Origin: Mobilicoccus caccae
GTDB taxonomy: Bacteria; Actinomycetota; Actinomycetes; Actinomycetales; Dermatophilaceae
NCBI RefSeq assembly: GCF_030161635.1
Contig: NZ_BSUO01000001.1
Location: 4,197,199-4,261,198, forward strand
Direction: 5' to 3'
Length of the DNA: 64,000 bases
The notes under the pieces are model-generated. The model did no database searches and was not told where the DNA came from. It was given only the letters and a program-made list of their open reading frames with translations. Position numbers and translations under genes: made by a program. Positions 17,411 through 25,684 of this stretch are shown in pieces (the stretch's first letter is position 1; each line of letters starts with the position of its first letter).

Positions 17411-18700
17411 ATGGTCAATGCCATGAGTCTTGCCCGTCGTGCCGGGTGGAACGTCATCGATCAGGTCATGTCCGCGCTGTCGAACATGCTGCTCATGGTG
17501 TTCGTGGCGCAGGCACTGAACGACGCCAGCGGATTCGGCGCCTTCTCCATGGCGTTCGTCGTGTACGGGGTCGCGGTCGCGGTGGCCAAGGCGATGGTCG
17601 GCCAACCGCTGCAGATGCGGCACAGCGCCGACTCGCCGGACGCGTTCCGCTCCGCCGTCCGCACCTCGCAGGGCACGGCCGCGTGGATCGGTGTCGTCGG
17701 CGGGCTGATCTGTGTCGCGGTCGCCGCGTACGTCGGTGGCCCGGTCGGAGCCGCGTTCTTCGCGCTCGCCCCGTGTCTGCCGGCCCTGGTCCTCCAGGAC
17801 TCCTGCCGCATGGCGTTCTTCGCCGCCGGCCGCGCCGAGCACGCCGCGCTCATCGACTTCATCCGCATGGTCCTGCAGTTCGGACTGCTCTTCGGGGCCA
17901 TCGCGCTCGGCTGGACCTCGGTCGGCGTCCTCACCCTGACCTGGGGCATCGCCGGGCTCGTGTCGGCCGCCGTCGGGCTCTACCTCCTGCGGGCGGCGCC
18001 GGGTCTGCTGTCCTCGGGCGCGTGGATCCGCGAGCAGAAGGACATCACCGGCTACCTCATCGCCGAGTACATCCTGGGACTGGGCGCCGCGCAGTTCGGC
18101 ATCCTCATGATCGCCCCGCTCGCCTCCGCGGCGGACGTGGGCGCGATCCGGGCGGTGCAGACCCTGCTCGGTCCACTCAACGTGCTCGGCACGGCGGCGC
18201 TCGCGTTCGCGGTCCCCGAGTTGTCCCGGCGAGCGCAGATGCGAGCCCCGGCGAGGATCAAGGCGATGCTCGCCGTGTCGGCGGCGATGGGGCTCGTCTC
18301 GAGCGCCTACGTCGTCACCCTGATCCTCCTTCCCGATCCCGTCGGCCAATGGCTGTTCCGTGACTCGTGGCAGGGCGCGGCCCCGGTCCTGCTGCCCATG
18401 GGCCTGAACTCGATCGCCTCCTCCCTCGGCCTCGGTGCCGCCGTCACGCTCTACGGCATGGGGTTGGCTCGAAAGACGTTCCACCTCAACATCCTCCGGG
18501 CGCCGGTCCTGTTGGGCCTCATGGCTGTCGGCACGATCCAGATGGGCGCCGTCGGAGCCGCCCTCGCCCTCGCCGTGGTCGAGGCGTTGTTCCTGCCGTT
18601 CTGGCTGGTCACCGCGATCCGTTCCTCGCGTCGGCACGACCGTGAGCGCGACGAGGCGGCGCATCCCGCGGCCGATCCCGTCGGCGAGCCGCGGAGCTGA
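17411..18700 (+). CDS. Oligosaccharide flippase-like (MOP superfamily) membrane protein
   Basis: A 429-residue protein with about twelve membrane segments and no large soluble domain, as in the polysaccharide/lipid flippases of the MATE-MOP superfamily (NVIDQVMSALSNMLLMVFVAQAL at the N-terminus resembles Wzx-type proteins). It probably moves a lipid-linked sugar or similar substrate across the membrane. The ATG at 17411 is preferred over upstream starts because the hydrophobic fold begins there and GAGAGGGG precedes it. No glycosyltransferase genes adjoin, so the substrate is unknown. Confidence 0.7.
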   Translation: MVNAMSLARRAGWNVIDQVMSALSNMLLMVFVAQALNDASGFGAFSMAFVVYGVAVAVAKAMVGQPLQMRHSADSPDAFRSAVRTSQGTAAWIGVVGGLICVAVAAYVGGPVGAAFFALAPCLPALVLQDSCRMAFFAAGRAEHAALIDFIRMVLQFGLLFGAIALGWTSVGVLTLTWGIAGLVSAAVGLYLLRAAPGLLSSGAWIREQKDITGYLIAEYILGLGAAQFGILMIAPLASAADVGAIRAVQTLLGPLNVLGTAALAFAVPELSRRAQMRAPARIKAMLAVSAAMGLVSSAYVVTLILLPDPVGQWLFRDSWQGAAPVLLPMGLNSIASSLGLGAAVTLYGMGLARKTFHLNILRAPVLLGLMAVGTIQMGAVGAALALAVVEALFLPFWLVTAIRSSRRHDRERDEAAHPAADPVGEPRS

Positions 18701-18740
18701 CCTGCGCGCGCCCGCGAACTTCCCGACGCAGAATGGGCGC

Positions 18741-19031
18741 ATGGACATCGACGCGCTCTTCGACCGCATGGCAAGCGAACTGGAGACCTCCGGTGCGCGC
18801 GAGGACACCGCGGCCCCCGTCCGCACCCTGCACGTGGACGGCACGCCGTTCGCCCGCCTCGCCGACGAGGGCGCCGAGGTCTACCTCCCCGAAGGCAGCC
18901 CCGCCCGTGAGGACGCCCTCGGCCGGCGGGGTACGGCGGCGTCCGCCGACGGATGGGTGCTCGTGACCTCCGACGACGTGAGTGCCTGGCCCGGGATGTT
19001 CGAGCAGGCGCTGCACGGACTACGCCGGTAG
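18741..19031 (+). CDS. Small hypothetical protein
   Basis: A 96-residue acidic protein from the ATG at 18741, with codon use like its neighbours. It has an amphipathic N-terminal helix (IDALFDRMASELE), then a mixed alpha/beta part, and no motif I recognise. There is no clear Shine-Dalgarno, so translation may be leaderless. It sits alone between the flippase-like gene and the histidine kinase gene. Confidence 0.6.
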   Translation: MDIDALFDRMASELETSGAREDTAAPVRTLHVDGTPFARLADEGAEVYLPEGSPAREDALGRRGTAASADGWVLVTSDDVSAWPGMFEQALHGLRR

Positions 19032-19138
19032 GCGCGAGCAGGAGTCGACGCGGTGCGCCCCGACCCGGGACCCCATGCGTCTGCGGTCGTAGGCGTGGAT
19101 GCGTCCACGGGGGGACGACTGCGGGACACCCCTCGGCC

Positions 19139-19144
19139 TACATT
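19139..19144 (+). promoter_or_regulatory. Putative -10 element of the kinase-regulator operon
   Basis: TACATT ends 6 bases before the ATG at 19151, fitting a leaderless transcript; no Shine-Dalgarno precedes that ATG. No convincing -35 is seen. Confidence 0.35.
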
Positions 19145-19150
19145 CGAACG

Positions 19151-20575
19151 ATGACGACCGAACGCCCCGTCGAGACGGGACCCCGCCTCCCGCCCGCGGA
19201 CGCCGGCCGTGAGCATCCCCGCGGGTCCCAGGCGTCGTGGGGGCAGGACCTCCTGGACGGGGTCGACCGCGTGTGGGACACCACCCGCGCCCGCTGGCCC
19301 GGCGGCCCACCGGCCTTCGCCGACGTCGTCCTCACGCTCGTCCTGTTGATGTTCTGCCTCCCCTTCGCCGTACAGGCGGCGAGCTACGGCAGCGCCCTCG
19401 GCGGCATCGCCGGGCTCATGGTCGTCCCCATGTTCGCGCTGCCCTTCCTCTGGCGCCGCACGTTCCCGGGCCGTGCGGCCGCTGTCGTCGTCGTCGCTCA
19501 CCTGCTGCAGTTGATCCTCATCAGCGAGCCGTCCTCGGCCAACGTCACCGCTCCGCTGGTGGCCTACTCGGTGGCCCGATGGGCCGACGATCGTCGCGTC
19601 CGGCGACTCATCCTCGTGGTGGCGGCGATCGGCGGTCTCCTGGGGGCGATCGACTGGACCGTCAACGGGTGGGGGGCGACGTCGGCGACCGAGTTGGCCG
19701 TCGTCATCGCCATCACGACCTTCTTCTGCCTGGCCACCGCCGTGTCGGCCTGGCTGCTCGGCGCCCTCGTCCGGCAGCGGGCGCAGTCGCTGGAGCAGAC
19801 GCGTCAGCGTGCCGAGGCCGTCGAACGCGGCCGGGTCCAGAACATGCGGCTCGCCGCGCAGGAGGAACGCGCCCGCATCGCCCGCGAGATGCACGACGTG
19901 GTGGCCCACTCCCTGTCGGTGATCGTCGTCCAGTCCGACGGCGCGTCCTACGCGCTCGACCGGGCTGCGGAGACCGAGGACCCGCAGGCCGCGCTCGCCG
20001 CGTTGCGCGGGGCTGCGGCCGCGTTGACGACGATCGGCCAGACGGCTCGGGAGTCCCTCGCCGACACCCGCCGGCTCGTCGCGGTCCTACGCCGCGACGA
20101 GGGGCAGCCCGAGTACACACCCACGGGCGGGGTGGATTCGCTCGGCGAACTCATCGAGCCGCTGCGCCTGGCCGGGCTGCACATCACCAGCGACGTCAGC
20201 GGGACGCCGCGGCCGATCTCCCGGGCCGCGGATCTGGCCGCCTACCGGGTGGTGCAGGAGTCGCTGACCAACGTCATCAAGCACGCCGGCGAGGCCTCGG
20301 TGTGGGTGTCCGTCGACTACCTCGATCACGCCCTGCTCGTCACCGTGCGCGACGACGGCGTCGGTGTCGGCGCCGCTCCGGACGGTCAGGGGCACGGCCT
20401 GGTGGGCATGAAAGAGCGGGTCACCGCCGTGGACGGCGACCTCTGGGCAGGCGGCGCGCCGGGAGGCGGCTTCGTCGTCGAGGCACGGATTCCCTACGAT
20501 GCAAGGACCCTTGGGGGGCGTTCGCGTGTCGGGGGCGAGAACGGGCAGGCCGCCGACGAGAAAGAGATGCGATGA
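19151..20575 (+). CDS. Two-component sensor histidine kinase (NarL-type partner, HisKA_3)
   Basis: A 474-residue membrane sensor. The N-terminal 60 residues are soluble, followed by about five membrane segments (residues about 60-200), then a coiled helix and the HisKA_3 phosphoacceptor (QEERARIAREMHDVVAHSLSV, His at the centre), and a C-terminal ATPase with AYRVVQESLTNVIKHAG (N box) and DDGVGV (G1 box). The stop overlaps the start of the response-regulator gene (ATGA), so the pair is translationally coupled. The stimulus is unknown; the compact multi-pass sensor is typical of cell-envelope or membrane-state sensing in actinobacteria. Confidence 0.93.
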   Translation: MTTERPVETGPRLPPADAGREHPRGSQASWGQDLLDGVDRVWDTTRARWPGGPPAFADVVLTLVLLMFCLPFAVQAASYGSALGGIAGLMVVPMFALPFLWRRTFPGRAAAVVVVAHLLQLILISEPSSANVTAPLVAYSVARWADDRRVRRLILVVAAIGGLLGAIDWTVNGWGATSATELAVVIAITTFFCLATAVSAWLLGALVRQRAQSLEQTRQRAEAVERGRVQNMRLAAQEERARIAREMHDVVAHSLSVIVVQSDGASYALDRAAETEDPQAALAALRGAAAALTTIGQTARESLADTRRLVAVLRRDEGQPEYTPTGGVDSLGELIEPLRLAGLHITSDVSGTPRPISRAADLAAYRVVQESLTNVIKHAGEASVWVSVDYLDHALLVTVRDDGVGVGAAPDGQGHGLVGMKERVTAVDGDLWAGGAPGGGFVVEARIPYDARTLGGRSRVGGENGQAADEKEMR

Positions 20576-21246
20576 ACACCGACGCACCGGTCCGGTTGAT
20601 CCTGGTCGACGATCAGGAGCTCGTGAGGGCCGGATTCCGTATGGTCCTCGACGCGACCCCCGACATGACGGTCGTCGCCGAGGCCTCCGACGGCCTGGCT
20701 GCGGTAGACGCCGTCGGGGAGCATGAGGTCGACGTCGTCCTCATGGACATCCGCATGCCGCGGTTGGACGGGGTCGAGGCGACCCGCCGCATCTGCGAAC
20801 TCCCCGGAGCTCCGCGTGTGGTGGTGCTCACGACCTTCGACCTCGACGAGTACGTGTTCGCCGCCCTCAAGGCGGGCGCGGCGGCGTTCCTGCTCAAGGA
20901 CGCCGGACCCTCCGAACTGCTCGCCGCCATCCGGGCCGTGCACCGCGGTGACTCCGTCGTCGCCCCGAGCACGACCCGCCGCCTGCTCGAACGCGTCGTG
21001 CCCAACCTGCCGAGTTCCGGTGAGACCCGTGACACCAAGCTCGACGTCCTCACCGAGCGTGAGCGCGAGGTCCTCGAGGCCGTCGGCCGGGGTCTCACCA
21101 ACTCCGAGATCGCGACCGCGTTGTTCCTCGCGGAGGCCACGGTCAAGACCCACATCGGACGCATCCTCGCCAAGCTCGGTCTGCGCGACCGGGTGCAGAT
21201 GGTCGTCGTCGCCTACGAGACCGGGCTGGTCCGCACGGGCATGTGA
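20572..21246 (+). CDS. NarL/LuxR-family response regulator
   Basis: A 224-residue DNA-binding partner of the adjacent kinase. The receiver domain has the acidic pair VDDQ, the phosphoacceptor Asp in VVLMDIRMPRLDG (about residue 57), the Thr in VVLTTFD and the Lys in FLLKDAGP. The C-terminal LuxR helix-turn-helix is LTEREREVLEAVGRGLTNSEIA then EATVKTHIGRILAKLG. It overlaps the kinase gene by ATGA. Targets are not apparent in the window. Confidence 0.95.
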   Translation: MNTDAPVRLILVDDQELVRAGFRMVLDATPDMTVVAEASDGLAAVDAVGEHEVDVVLMDIRMPRLDGVEATRRICELPGAPRVVVLTTFDLDEYVFAALKAGAAAFLLKDAGPSELLAAIRAVHRGDSVVAPSTTRRLLERVVPNLPSSGETRDTKLDVLTEREREVLEAVGRGLTNSEIATALFLAEATVKTHIGRILAKLGLRDRVQMVVVAYETGLVRTGM

Positions 21247-21270
21247 GGTGTCCGCGCCGGCGGGCGTGGG

Positions 21271-21420
21271 TCAGCGAGGGTCGGAGTCCCGACCCCGGTG
21301 CTCGCCCGGCTCGGGCGGTCCCTGCACCTTGTTGTCGTCGTCGACGTGCTCCTGCTGGGCGAGTTCCTGGTGGTGGTCGTCGAGCTCGGCCTGCTGCTCG
21401 GAGTAGCGCTCCGGCGTCAT
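21271..21420 (-). CDS. Short hydrophilic protein coupled to the AI-2E transporter gene
   Basis: A 49-residue product from the ATG at 21420, which overlaps the transporter's stop as ATGA. It is rich in Gln, Glu, Asp and His (ERYSEQQAELDDHHQELAQQ) with helix-forming content and no membrane segment. Codon use fits the neighbours. The function is unknown. The start/stop overlap is the main support. Confidence 0.5.
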   Translation of the reverse strand: MTPERYSEQQAELDDHHQELAQQEHVDDDNKVQGPPEPGEHRGRDSDPR

Positions 21421-22709
21421 CTCCCCGATGCGGGGGAGTCTCCGCCGGGAGCGGGCGGGGACTCCTCGTCCTTCGGAGCGTGTTTGTCGCCGGTGAGTTC
21501 CTTGGCCGAGTTGGTCAGCACCGAGGCGTTCTGATCGAGCATCGGGAACTTGTCGTGACCGTTGAGGTAGAGCACGACGGTGTTGGTCACCGCCAGCACC
21601 GGCACCGCGAACAGTGCGCCGACGATGCCGAACAGGTAGGAGCCCACGGCCACGCCGAGGATGGTCGCCAGCGGGTGCAGCGAGACGGCCTTGCTCATGA
21701 GGATCGGCTGCAGCAGGTTGCCCTCGATCTGCTGCACCGCGAGGACCACACCCATCATCGCCAGCGCGATGAGCGGGCCCTGCACGACCAGCGCGAGGAT
21801 CACGGCGAGCGCACCGGAGACCACGGCCCCGACGACGGGGATCGCCGCGGAGAAGAACACGATGAGGGCCAGCGGCACCACGAGGGGAAGACCGAGGAGG
21901 AAGGCGCCCAGACCGATGAGGACGGCGTCGACGGCGGCGACGATCACCTGCGTCTTGACGTAGGAGCTGAGGGTGACCCAGCCGCGCCGGCCCGCCTCGT
22001 GGATGGGGGAGCGGATCTCCTTGGGCGCGAGCCGCACGAACCAGGCCCACATGCGGTCGCCGTCGGAGAGGAAGAAGAAGATGGCGAACAGCGCCATGAT
22101 CGTGGCGACGACGAGGTTGCCGGCCGTCACCGCGCCGGAGACGGCACCGCTGGTCAGGGGTCCGGCGTTGCTCTGCACCCAGTTGCGTCCCTGGTCGATG
22201 GCCTGGCTGATCTGGGGGCCGGCGAGGGGGCCGTCCCTCAACCAGTTCTGGATCTGGTTGACGCCCTGCTCGACCTGGCCGCTCAGCTGGCTGACGCCGA
22301 CGACCACCTGGTTGCCCGCGAAGTAGAGCAGCCCGATGAGGATCGCGAGGGCGCCGAGCAGTGTCGTGATCGCCGCGAGCGCGCGTGGGAAGCGGAGTTT
22401 GTGGTTGAGGAACACCGCGGCCGGCATGAGCAGGGAGGTGAGCAGCAGCGCCACGGCGACCGGGATGACCACGGTGCTGGTGCGTCCGATGATCTGCCCG
22501 AGGAGGTACAGGGCGGCGGCGACGAGCAGGACCCGCCAGGAGACGCCCGCTGCCACCCGCAGGCCGAAGGGCACCGCGTCGTCGGCGCGTCGCGGATCGT
22601 TGAGGGCGATGGGTGGCGGGCCCGAGACGGGCTGGACCTGTTCGGGACGGGGCACCCGACCACGGACGTCGGTCAGGGACGGCGTCTTGACGCGCGGAAA
22701 GAACCTCAC
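21417..22709 (-). CDS. AI-2E family transporter (PerM-like permease)
   Basis: A roughly 430-residue membrane protein with about eight membrane segments. The family pattern is clear: two N-terminal hydrophobic pairs (LLVAAALYLLGQIIGRTSTV; MPAAVFLNHKL), a soluble middle (residues about 130-200), then SYVKTQVIVAAVDAVLIGLGAFLLG, IPVVGAVVSGALAVILAL and NLLQPILMSKAVSLHPLATI. These proteins export diverse compounds; the AI-2 name is historical. The GTG at 22709 is preferred; GTG at 22724 is an alternative. The last 30 residues are acidic and proline-rich. A 49-residue protein is coupled downstream. Confidence 0.85.
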   Translation of the reverse strand: MRFFPRVKTPSLTDVRGRVPRPEQVQPVSGPPPIALNDPRRADDAVPFGLRVAAGVSWRVLLVAAALYLLGQIIGRTSTVVIPVAVALLLTSLLMPAAVFLNHKLRFPRALAAITTLLGALAILIGLLYFAGNQVVVGVSQLSGQVEQGVNQIQNWLRDGPLAGPQISQAIDQGRNWVQSNAGPLTSGAVSGAVTAGNLVVATIMALFAIFFFLSDGDRMWAWFVRLAPKEIRSPIHEAGRRGWVTLSSYVKTQVIVAAVDAVLIGLGAFLLGLPLVVPLALIVFFSAAIPVVGAVVSGALAVILALVVQGPLIALAMMGVVLAVQQIEGNLLQPILMSKAVSLHPLATILGVAVGSYLFGIVGALFAVPVLAVTNTVVLYLNGHDKFPMLDQNASVLTNSAKELTGDKHAPKDEESPPAPGGDSPASGR

Positions 22710-22810
22710 GGCCGCCAGTGTCACACGACGCCCCGGGAGTTGCGCGCTCGGAGCGGCGCGTCGCGGCAGGTCGGCGGCCGACGAGCTCGGTCGTGCGGTC
22801 CCCGGAGGTC

Positions 22811-23476
22811 TCAGCGGCAGGCGGGGAGGGTCTCGAAGCGATACCCCTGGCGTTCCAGCGATCTGAGGATTCCGGGGAGGGCGGCGACGGACTGTGACCG
22901 GTCTCCGCCGCCGTCGTGCAGGAGGATGACCGGCGACCGGCCGCGGTAGGTGAGCGGAGAGACGGCGGCGGCCGTGATCGCGGATGCCCCGGGGCGGGTC
23001 CAGTCGCGGGTGTCGACGTTCCACAGGACGGTCGTGAGCCCGTGGGCGCGAGCGATGCGGTGCACGCGCGGGTCGGTGCTGCCCCCGGGCGGGCGCAGGC
23101 AGGTGGTGTGGCCGAGTGCCGCGTCGGTCCGGGCGAGTTCGGAGGCGATCTGCGCCGGGGTGGATCGGGTCAGGTTGGGGTGCGTGAACGTGTGGTTGCC
23201 GACGGCGTGCCCCTGAGCGCGCACCGCCCGCAGCAGGTCGGGGCGGCGTTCGGCCTGGCTGCCGATCATGAAGAACGTGGCCTTGGTGCGATGCCGGGCC
23301 AGGATCTCGAGCACCGCGGGCGTGTACGCGGCGGTCGGTCCGTCGTCGAAGGTGAGGTAGGCGACCTTGTGGGCCGGCTTGCGGGTGGCCGGTTCGGCGG
23401 CCGTGTGGGCCGGCGTGGCTGCGGCCGGTTCGGCCGCGTGGGCCGTGGGAGCCACCGACATCGCGGTGGCCAGCAC
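22811..23476 (-). CDS. Secreted polysaccharide deacetylase (NodB domain, carbohydrate esterase 4)
   Basis: Zinc-dependent deacetylase probably acting on peptidoglycan or another wall glycan. Motifs: VAYLTFDDGPTAAY (the Asp pair), NHTFTHPNL (zinc His pair), RPPGGSTDPR and the late ILLHDGG. A short Ala/Pro/Thr linker follows a signal peptide ending near TAHAAEP. The first canonical start in frame is the GTG at 23476, but that cuts off the basic part of the signal peptide; the reading continues upstream as IRTRILAAGLAAVLATAM from about 23512, preceded by AAGGGG, with no ATG/GTG/TTG there. The true start is therefore unresolved. Confidence 0.85.
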   Translation of the reverse strand: MLATAMSVAPTAHAAEPAAATPAHTAAEPATRKPAHKVAYLTFDDGPTAAYTPAVLEILARHRTKATFFMIGSQAERRPDLLRAVRAQGHAVGNHTFTHPNLTRSTPAQIASELARTDAALGHTTCLRPPGGSTDPRVHRIARAHGLTTVLWNVDTRDWTRPGASAITAAAVSPLTYRGRSPVILLHDGGGDRSQSVAALPGILRSLERQGYRFETLPACR

Positions 23477-23640
23477 CGCGGCGAGACCGGCGGCGAGAAT
23501 GCGCGTGCGGATGACGATCCCCTTCGTGAGAGCGATCCAGGACGAGTGTCCAGGTATCCAAGTCTGTCAGGGACGCGGGGCACGGTTGCGCGAGGGTGCG
23601 ACTCCGGGCGGACACAGGAGGAGACCGTGCCCTCGAACGA

Positions 23641-23676
23641 CGCCGAGACCGCCGGAAATAACCGGCGGTCTCGGCG
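23641..23676. repeat. Dispersed palindrome, copy 2 (likely terminator after peptidase E)
   Basis: Arms CGCCGAGACCGCCGG (23641-23655) and CCGGCGGTCTCGGCG (23662-23676) pair over 15 bp, with loop AAATAA; the flanking A/T extends it by one more pair. It lies 29 bases past the leftward peptidase E stop. It shares its 13-bp core with copies at 6760 and 55244. Confidence 0.8.
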
Positions 23677-23705
23677 TGGGAGAGGGGCGTGGACGCCCAC
23701 GGGAG

Positions 23706-24413
23706 TCAGAGGACGCGCGTCTCCTGCTTGTCGATCGTGACGCCGTTCTCGGTCGGCTCGAGGCGGTGCACGGCGGCGCCGTCGCGTTCGGAGACGAACG
23801 CCTCGACCTCGCCGTCGACGTAGTGGATGGCGGCGCCGTCGTCGACACCCCACCCGGCCGGGAGCTGGTTGGTGTCGACGAACTCCTTGAACTGGGGTGC
23901 GCGCTCCGCCTCGGAGTCGTAGTGCGGGCAGAAGCTGCCCGGCACCAGCCCGAGGCCGAGACCGAGCGCGGTGATGCCGCGGCCGTAGGAGTCGGTGGTG
24001 CAGCCCTCGTGCCACACGGCCCCGCCGGCGCTGACCCCGGCGAGCACGACGTCGCGGTCCGTGTCCTTCATGTAGGAGCGGAACCGCTGGCCCAGGCCGT
24101 GCGCGCTCCACAGGGCGAGCATGTTGAGGGTGTTGCCGCCGCCCACGAGGAACACGTCGACCTCGTCCATCCGCGCGATCGCGTCGGCGGCGCCGCTCCA
24201 CAGCGTGAGGACGCTCGTGCGCACCTTGGAGCTGTAGGCGTTGATGAACCGCGACACGTACAGGCCGTCGTCGGCCGACGCCGTGGGGACGAAGCAGACC
24301 AGCGGGTTGGTCGCGTCGGTCAAGGAGAGGATGTACCGGTCGAGGCCCGTGGGACGGAACCCCTCGGATGAGGAGAACCCGCCACCGCCCATCGCGACGA
24401 TGTGAGTGGTCAT
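23706..24413 (-). CDS. pepE: Peptidase E (S51 family) dipeptidase
   Basis: Serine peptidase of the class I glutamine-amidotransferase fold, cleaving N-terminal aspartyl dipeptides or acting on cyanophycin-type substrates. The 235 residues show GGGGFSSSE at the N-terminus, VDVFLVGGGNTLNMLALW (about 87-104), the nucleophile Ser in VVLAGVSAGGAVW (about 125-137) and the His in GSFCPHYDSE. The start at 24413 gives the standard MTTHIVAMGGGG. It is a single gene ended by the palindrome at 23641. Confidence 0.85.
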   Translation of the reverse strand: MTTHIVAMGGGGFSSSEGFRPTGLDRYILSLTDATNPLVCFVPTASADDGLYVSRFINAYSSKVRTSVLTLWSGAADAIARMDEVDVFLVGGGNTLNMLALWSAHGLGQRFRSYMKDTDRDVVLAGVSAGGAVWHEGCTTDSYGRGITALGLGLGLVPGSFCPHYDSEAERAPQFKEFVDTNQLPAGWGVDDGAAIHYVDGEVEAFVSERDGAAVHRLEPTENGVTIDKQETRVL

Positions 24414-24586
24414 GCCACGACCGTAGCCGCGAATCGTCGTCGGCGGCGGGGGAGGGCGCGCGCGCCCCGTGTGGCATCGCTCGCATCGACCTGCGGCGGG
24501 CACGGATCCGGCCCGAGGCCGCTGTCGTCGCGGGCCTCGGGCCGGAGAGTGTGGTGAGCGGGGCGCCGGCCCCGTCATCGGGCGGG

Positions 24587-25105
24587 TCAGAGCGTGGTGG
24601 CGCCGGTCCGGTAGGTCTGGGCCTTCTCCACGTACACCTCGGCGTTGCGCCGCACCTTGGCGAGTTCGTCGTCGGTGAGTTCGCGCCGCACCTTGCCCGG
24701 TGCGCCGACGACGAGGGAGCGCGGAGGGATCGTCACGCCTTCGAGCACGAGCGTGCCCGCCGCGACGATGGAGTCCGACCCCACGCGGGCGCCGTTCATG
24801 ACGATCGCGCCCATGCCGACGATGACGCGATCCTCGAGGGTGCAGCCGTGCACGGTGGCGTTGTGGCCGATCGTGACGTCCTCACCGATGAGCGCGGGAA
24901 ACCCGGGGTCGGCGTGGAGAACCGCGTTGTCCTGCACGTTGCTGCGCGCGCCGATGCGGATCTCGTCGCCGTCCCCGCGGGCCACCGCGCCGAACCACAG
25001 GCTCGCCTGCGATCCCACCGTGACCGCGCCGATGGCGACGGCAGTCGGTGCGGTCCAGGCGTCGCCCGCGACCTCGGGAGCGCGGCCGTCGAGCGAGATC
25101 AGCAC
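24587..25105 (-). CDS. Gamma-carbonic-anhydrase-like hexapeptide-repeat protein
   Basis: A left-handed beta-helix protein of 172 residues with the repeating hexapeptide pattern (VAIGAVTVGSQASLW; VIVGMGAIVMNGARVGSDS; SIVAAGTLV). The three zinc histidines are present, in NAVLHADPG and IGHNATVHGC, as in gamma carbonic anhydrases and the PaaY/YrdA relatives; activity may be CO2 hydration or acyl-CoA thioester hydrolysis. The GTG start lies 1 base after the DUF4235 gene's stop, so the two are one operon. Confidence 0.88.
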   Translation of the reverse strand: MLISLDGRAPEVAGDAWTAPTAVAIGAVTVGSQASLWFGAVARGDGDEIRIGARSNVQDNAVLHADPGFPALIGEDVTIGHNATVHGCTLEDRVIVGMGAIVMNGARVGSDSIVAAGTLVLEGVTIPPRSLVVGAPGKVRRELTDDELAKVRRNAEVYVEKAQTYRTGATTL

Positions 25106-25106
25106 G

Positions 25107-25385
25107 TCAGCTGACGTCGTTGGGGTTGCTCGGGCGGCGGCCGGTCGACTTGGCGTAGTACTGCGTCCACTGCCTGCTCACGAGCATGCGCACGAGGGAG
25201 ATGACGGCGCCGGAGAACAGCGCCCACGCGATCGCCTCGTACATCTCCGTGTCGGGGTCCTCCGGGTTGGCGGGCGGGTCGCTCGCCATGACGGCCTTCC
25301 AGCCACCTTCGGAGATCTTCTTGGCCAGGACACCGGCGCCGACAGCGGCGGCGGTTCCGAGGATCTTGAACACCTTTTCACCCAT
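25107..25385 (-). CDS. DUF4235 domain membrane protein
   Basis: A 92-residue protein with two hydrophobic helices (about 5-22 and 50-70) and the DUF4235 pattern (GTAAAVGAGVLAKKISEGGWKAV; then AIAWALFSGAVISLVRMLVSRQ). It is found almost only in actinobacteria and its function is unknown. The ATG at 25385 is the natural start. It precedes the gamma-carbonic-anhydrase-like gene by 1 base. Confidence 0.85.
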   Translation of the reverse strand: MGEKVFKILGTAAAVGAGVLAKKISEGGWKAVMASDPPANPEDPDTEMYEAIAWALFSGAVISLVRMLVSRQWTQYYAKSTGRRPSNPNDVS

Positions 25386-25524
25386 GGTGCGCAGTCTGCC
25401 AGGCGTCGGGCGGATCGGCGACGGATGCCCCGCGAACGGCCGCCCGAACCGGCGGGTGGGGGAGGGCGAGGAGCCCGGTACCGCCGCCGCCGAGGCAGTG
25501 GGTACAGTGGCCGGACTTCGATCG

Positions 25525-25610
25525 ACAGGGGAGCGCCTCGGCGCTGAGAGTGCGGTTCGCCGCAGACCCTCGAACCTGATCCGGCTCGCACCGGCGTAGG
25601 GAGTCGAGTT
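25525..25610 (+). ncRNA. TPP riboswitch (THI element)
   Basis: The conserved core is visible in order: CAGGGGAGC, GCTGAGAGTGCGG, CCGCAGACCCTCGAACCTGA, TCCGG and CACCGGCGTAGGGAGTCGAG. This is the thiamine pyrophosphate sensor. It lies 75 bases before ykoE and should switch off the transporter operon when TPP is plentiful. Confidence 0.95.
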
Positions 25611-25684
25611 TCTCGAGGGGCGTCCGCGACGTACGTGGGCCTCCCTCCCCCGTGTACGCATCGCGCCGACCACGGGAGAGACCC

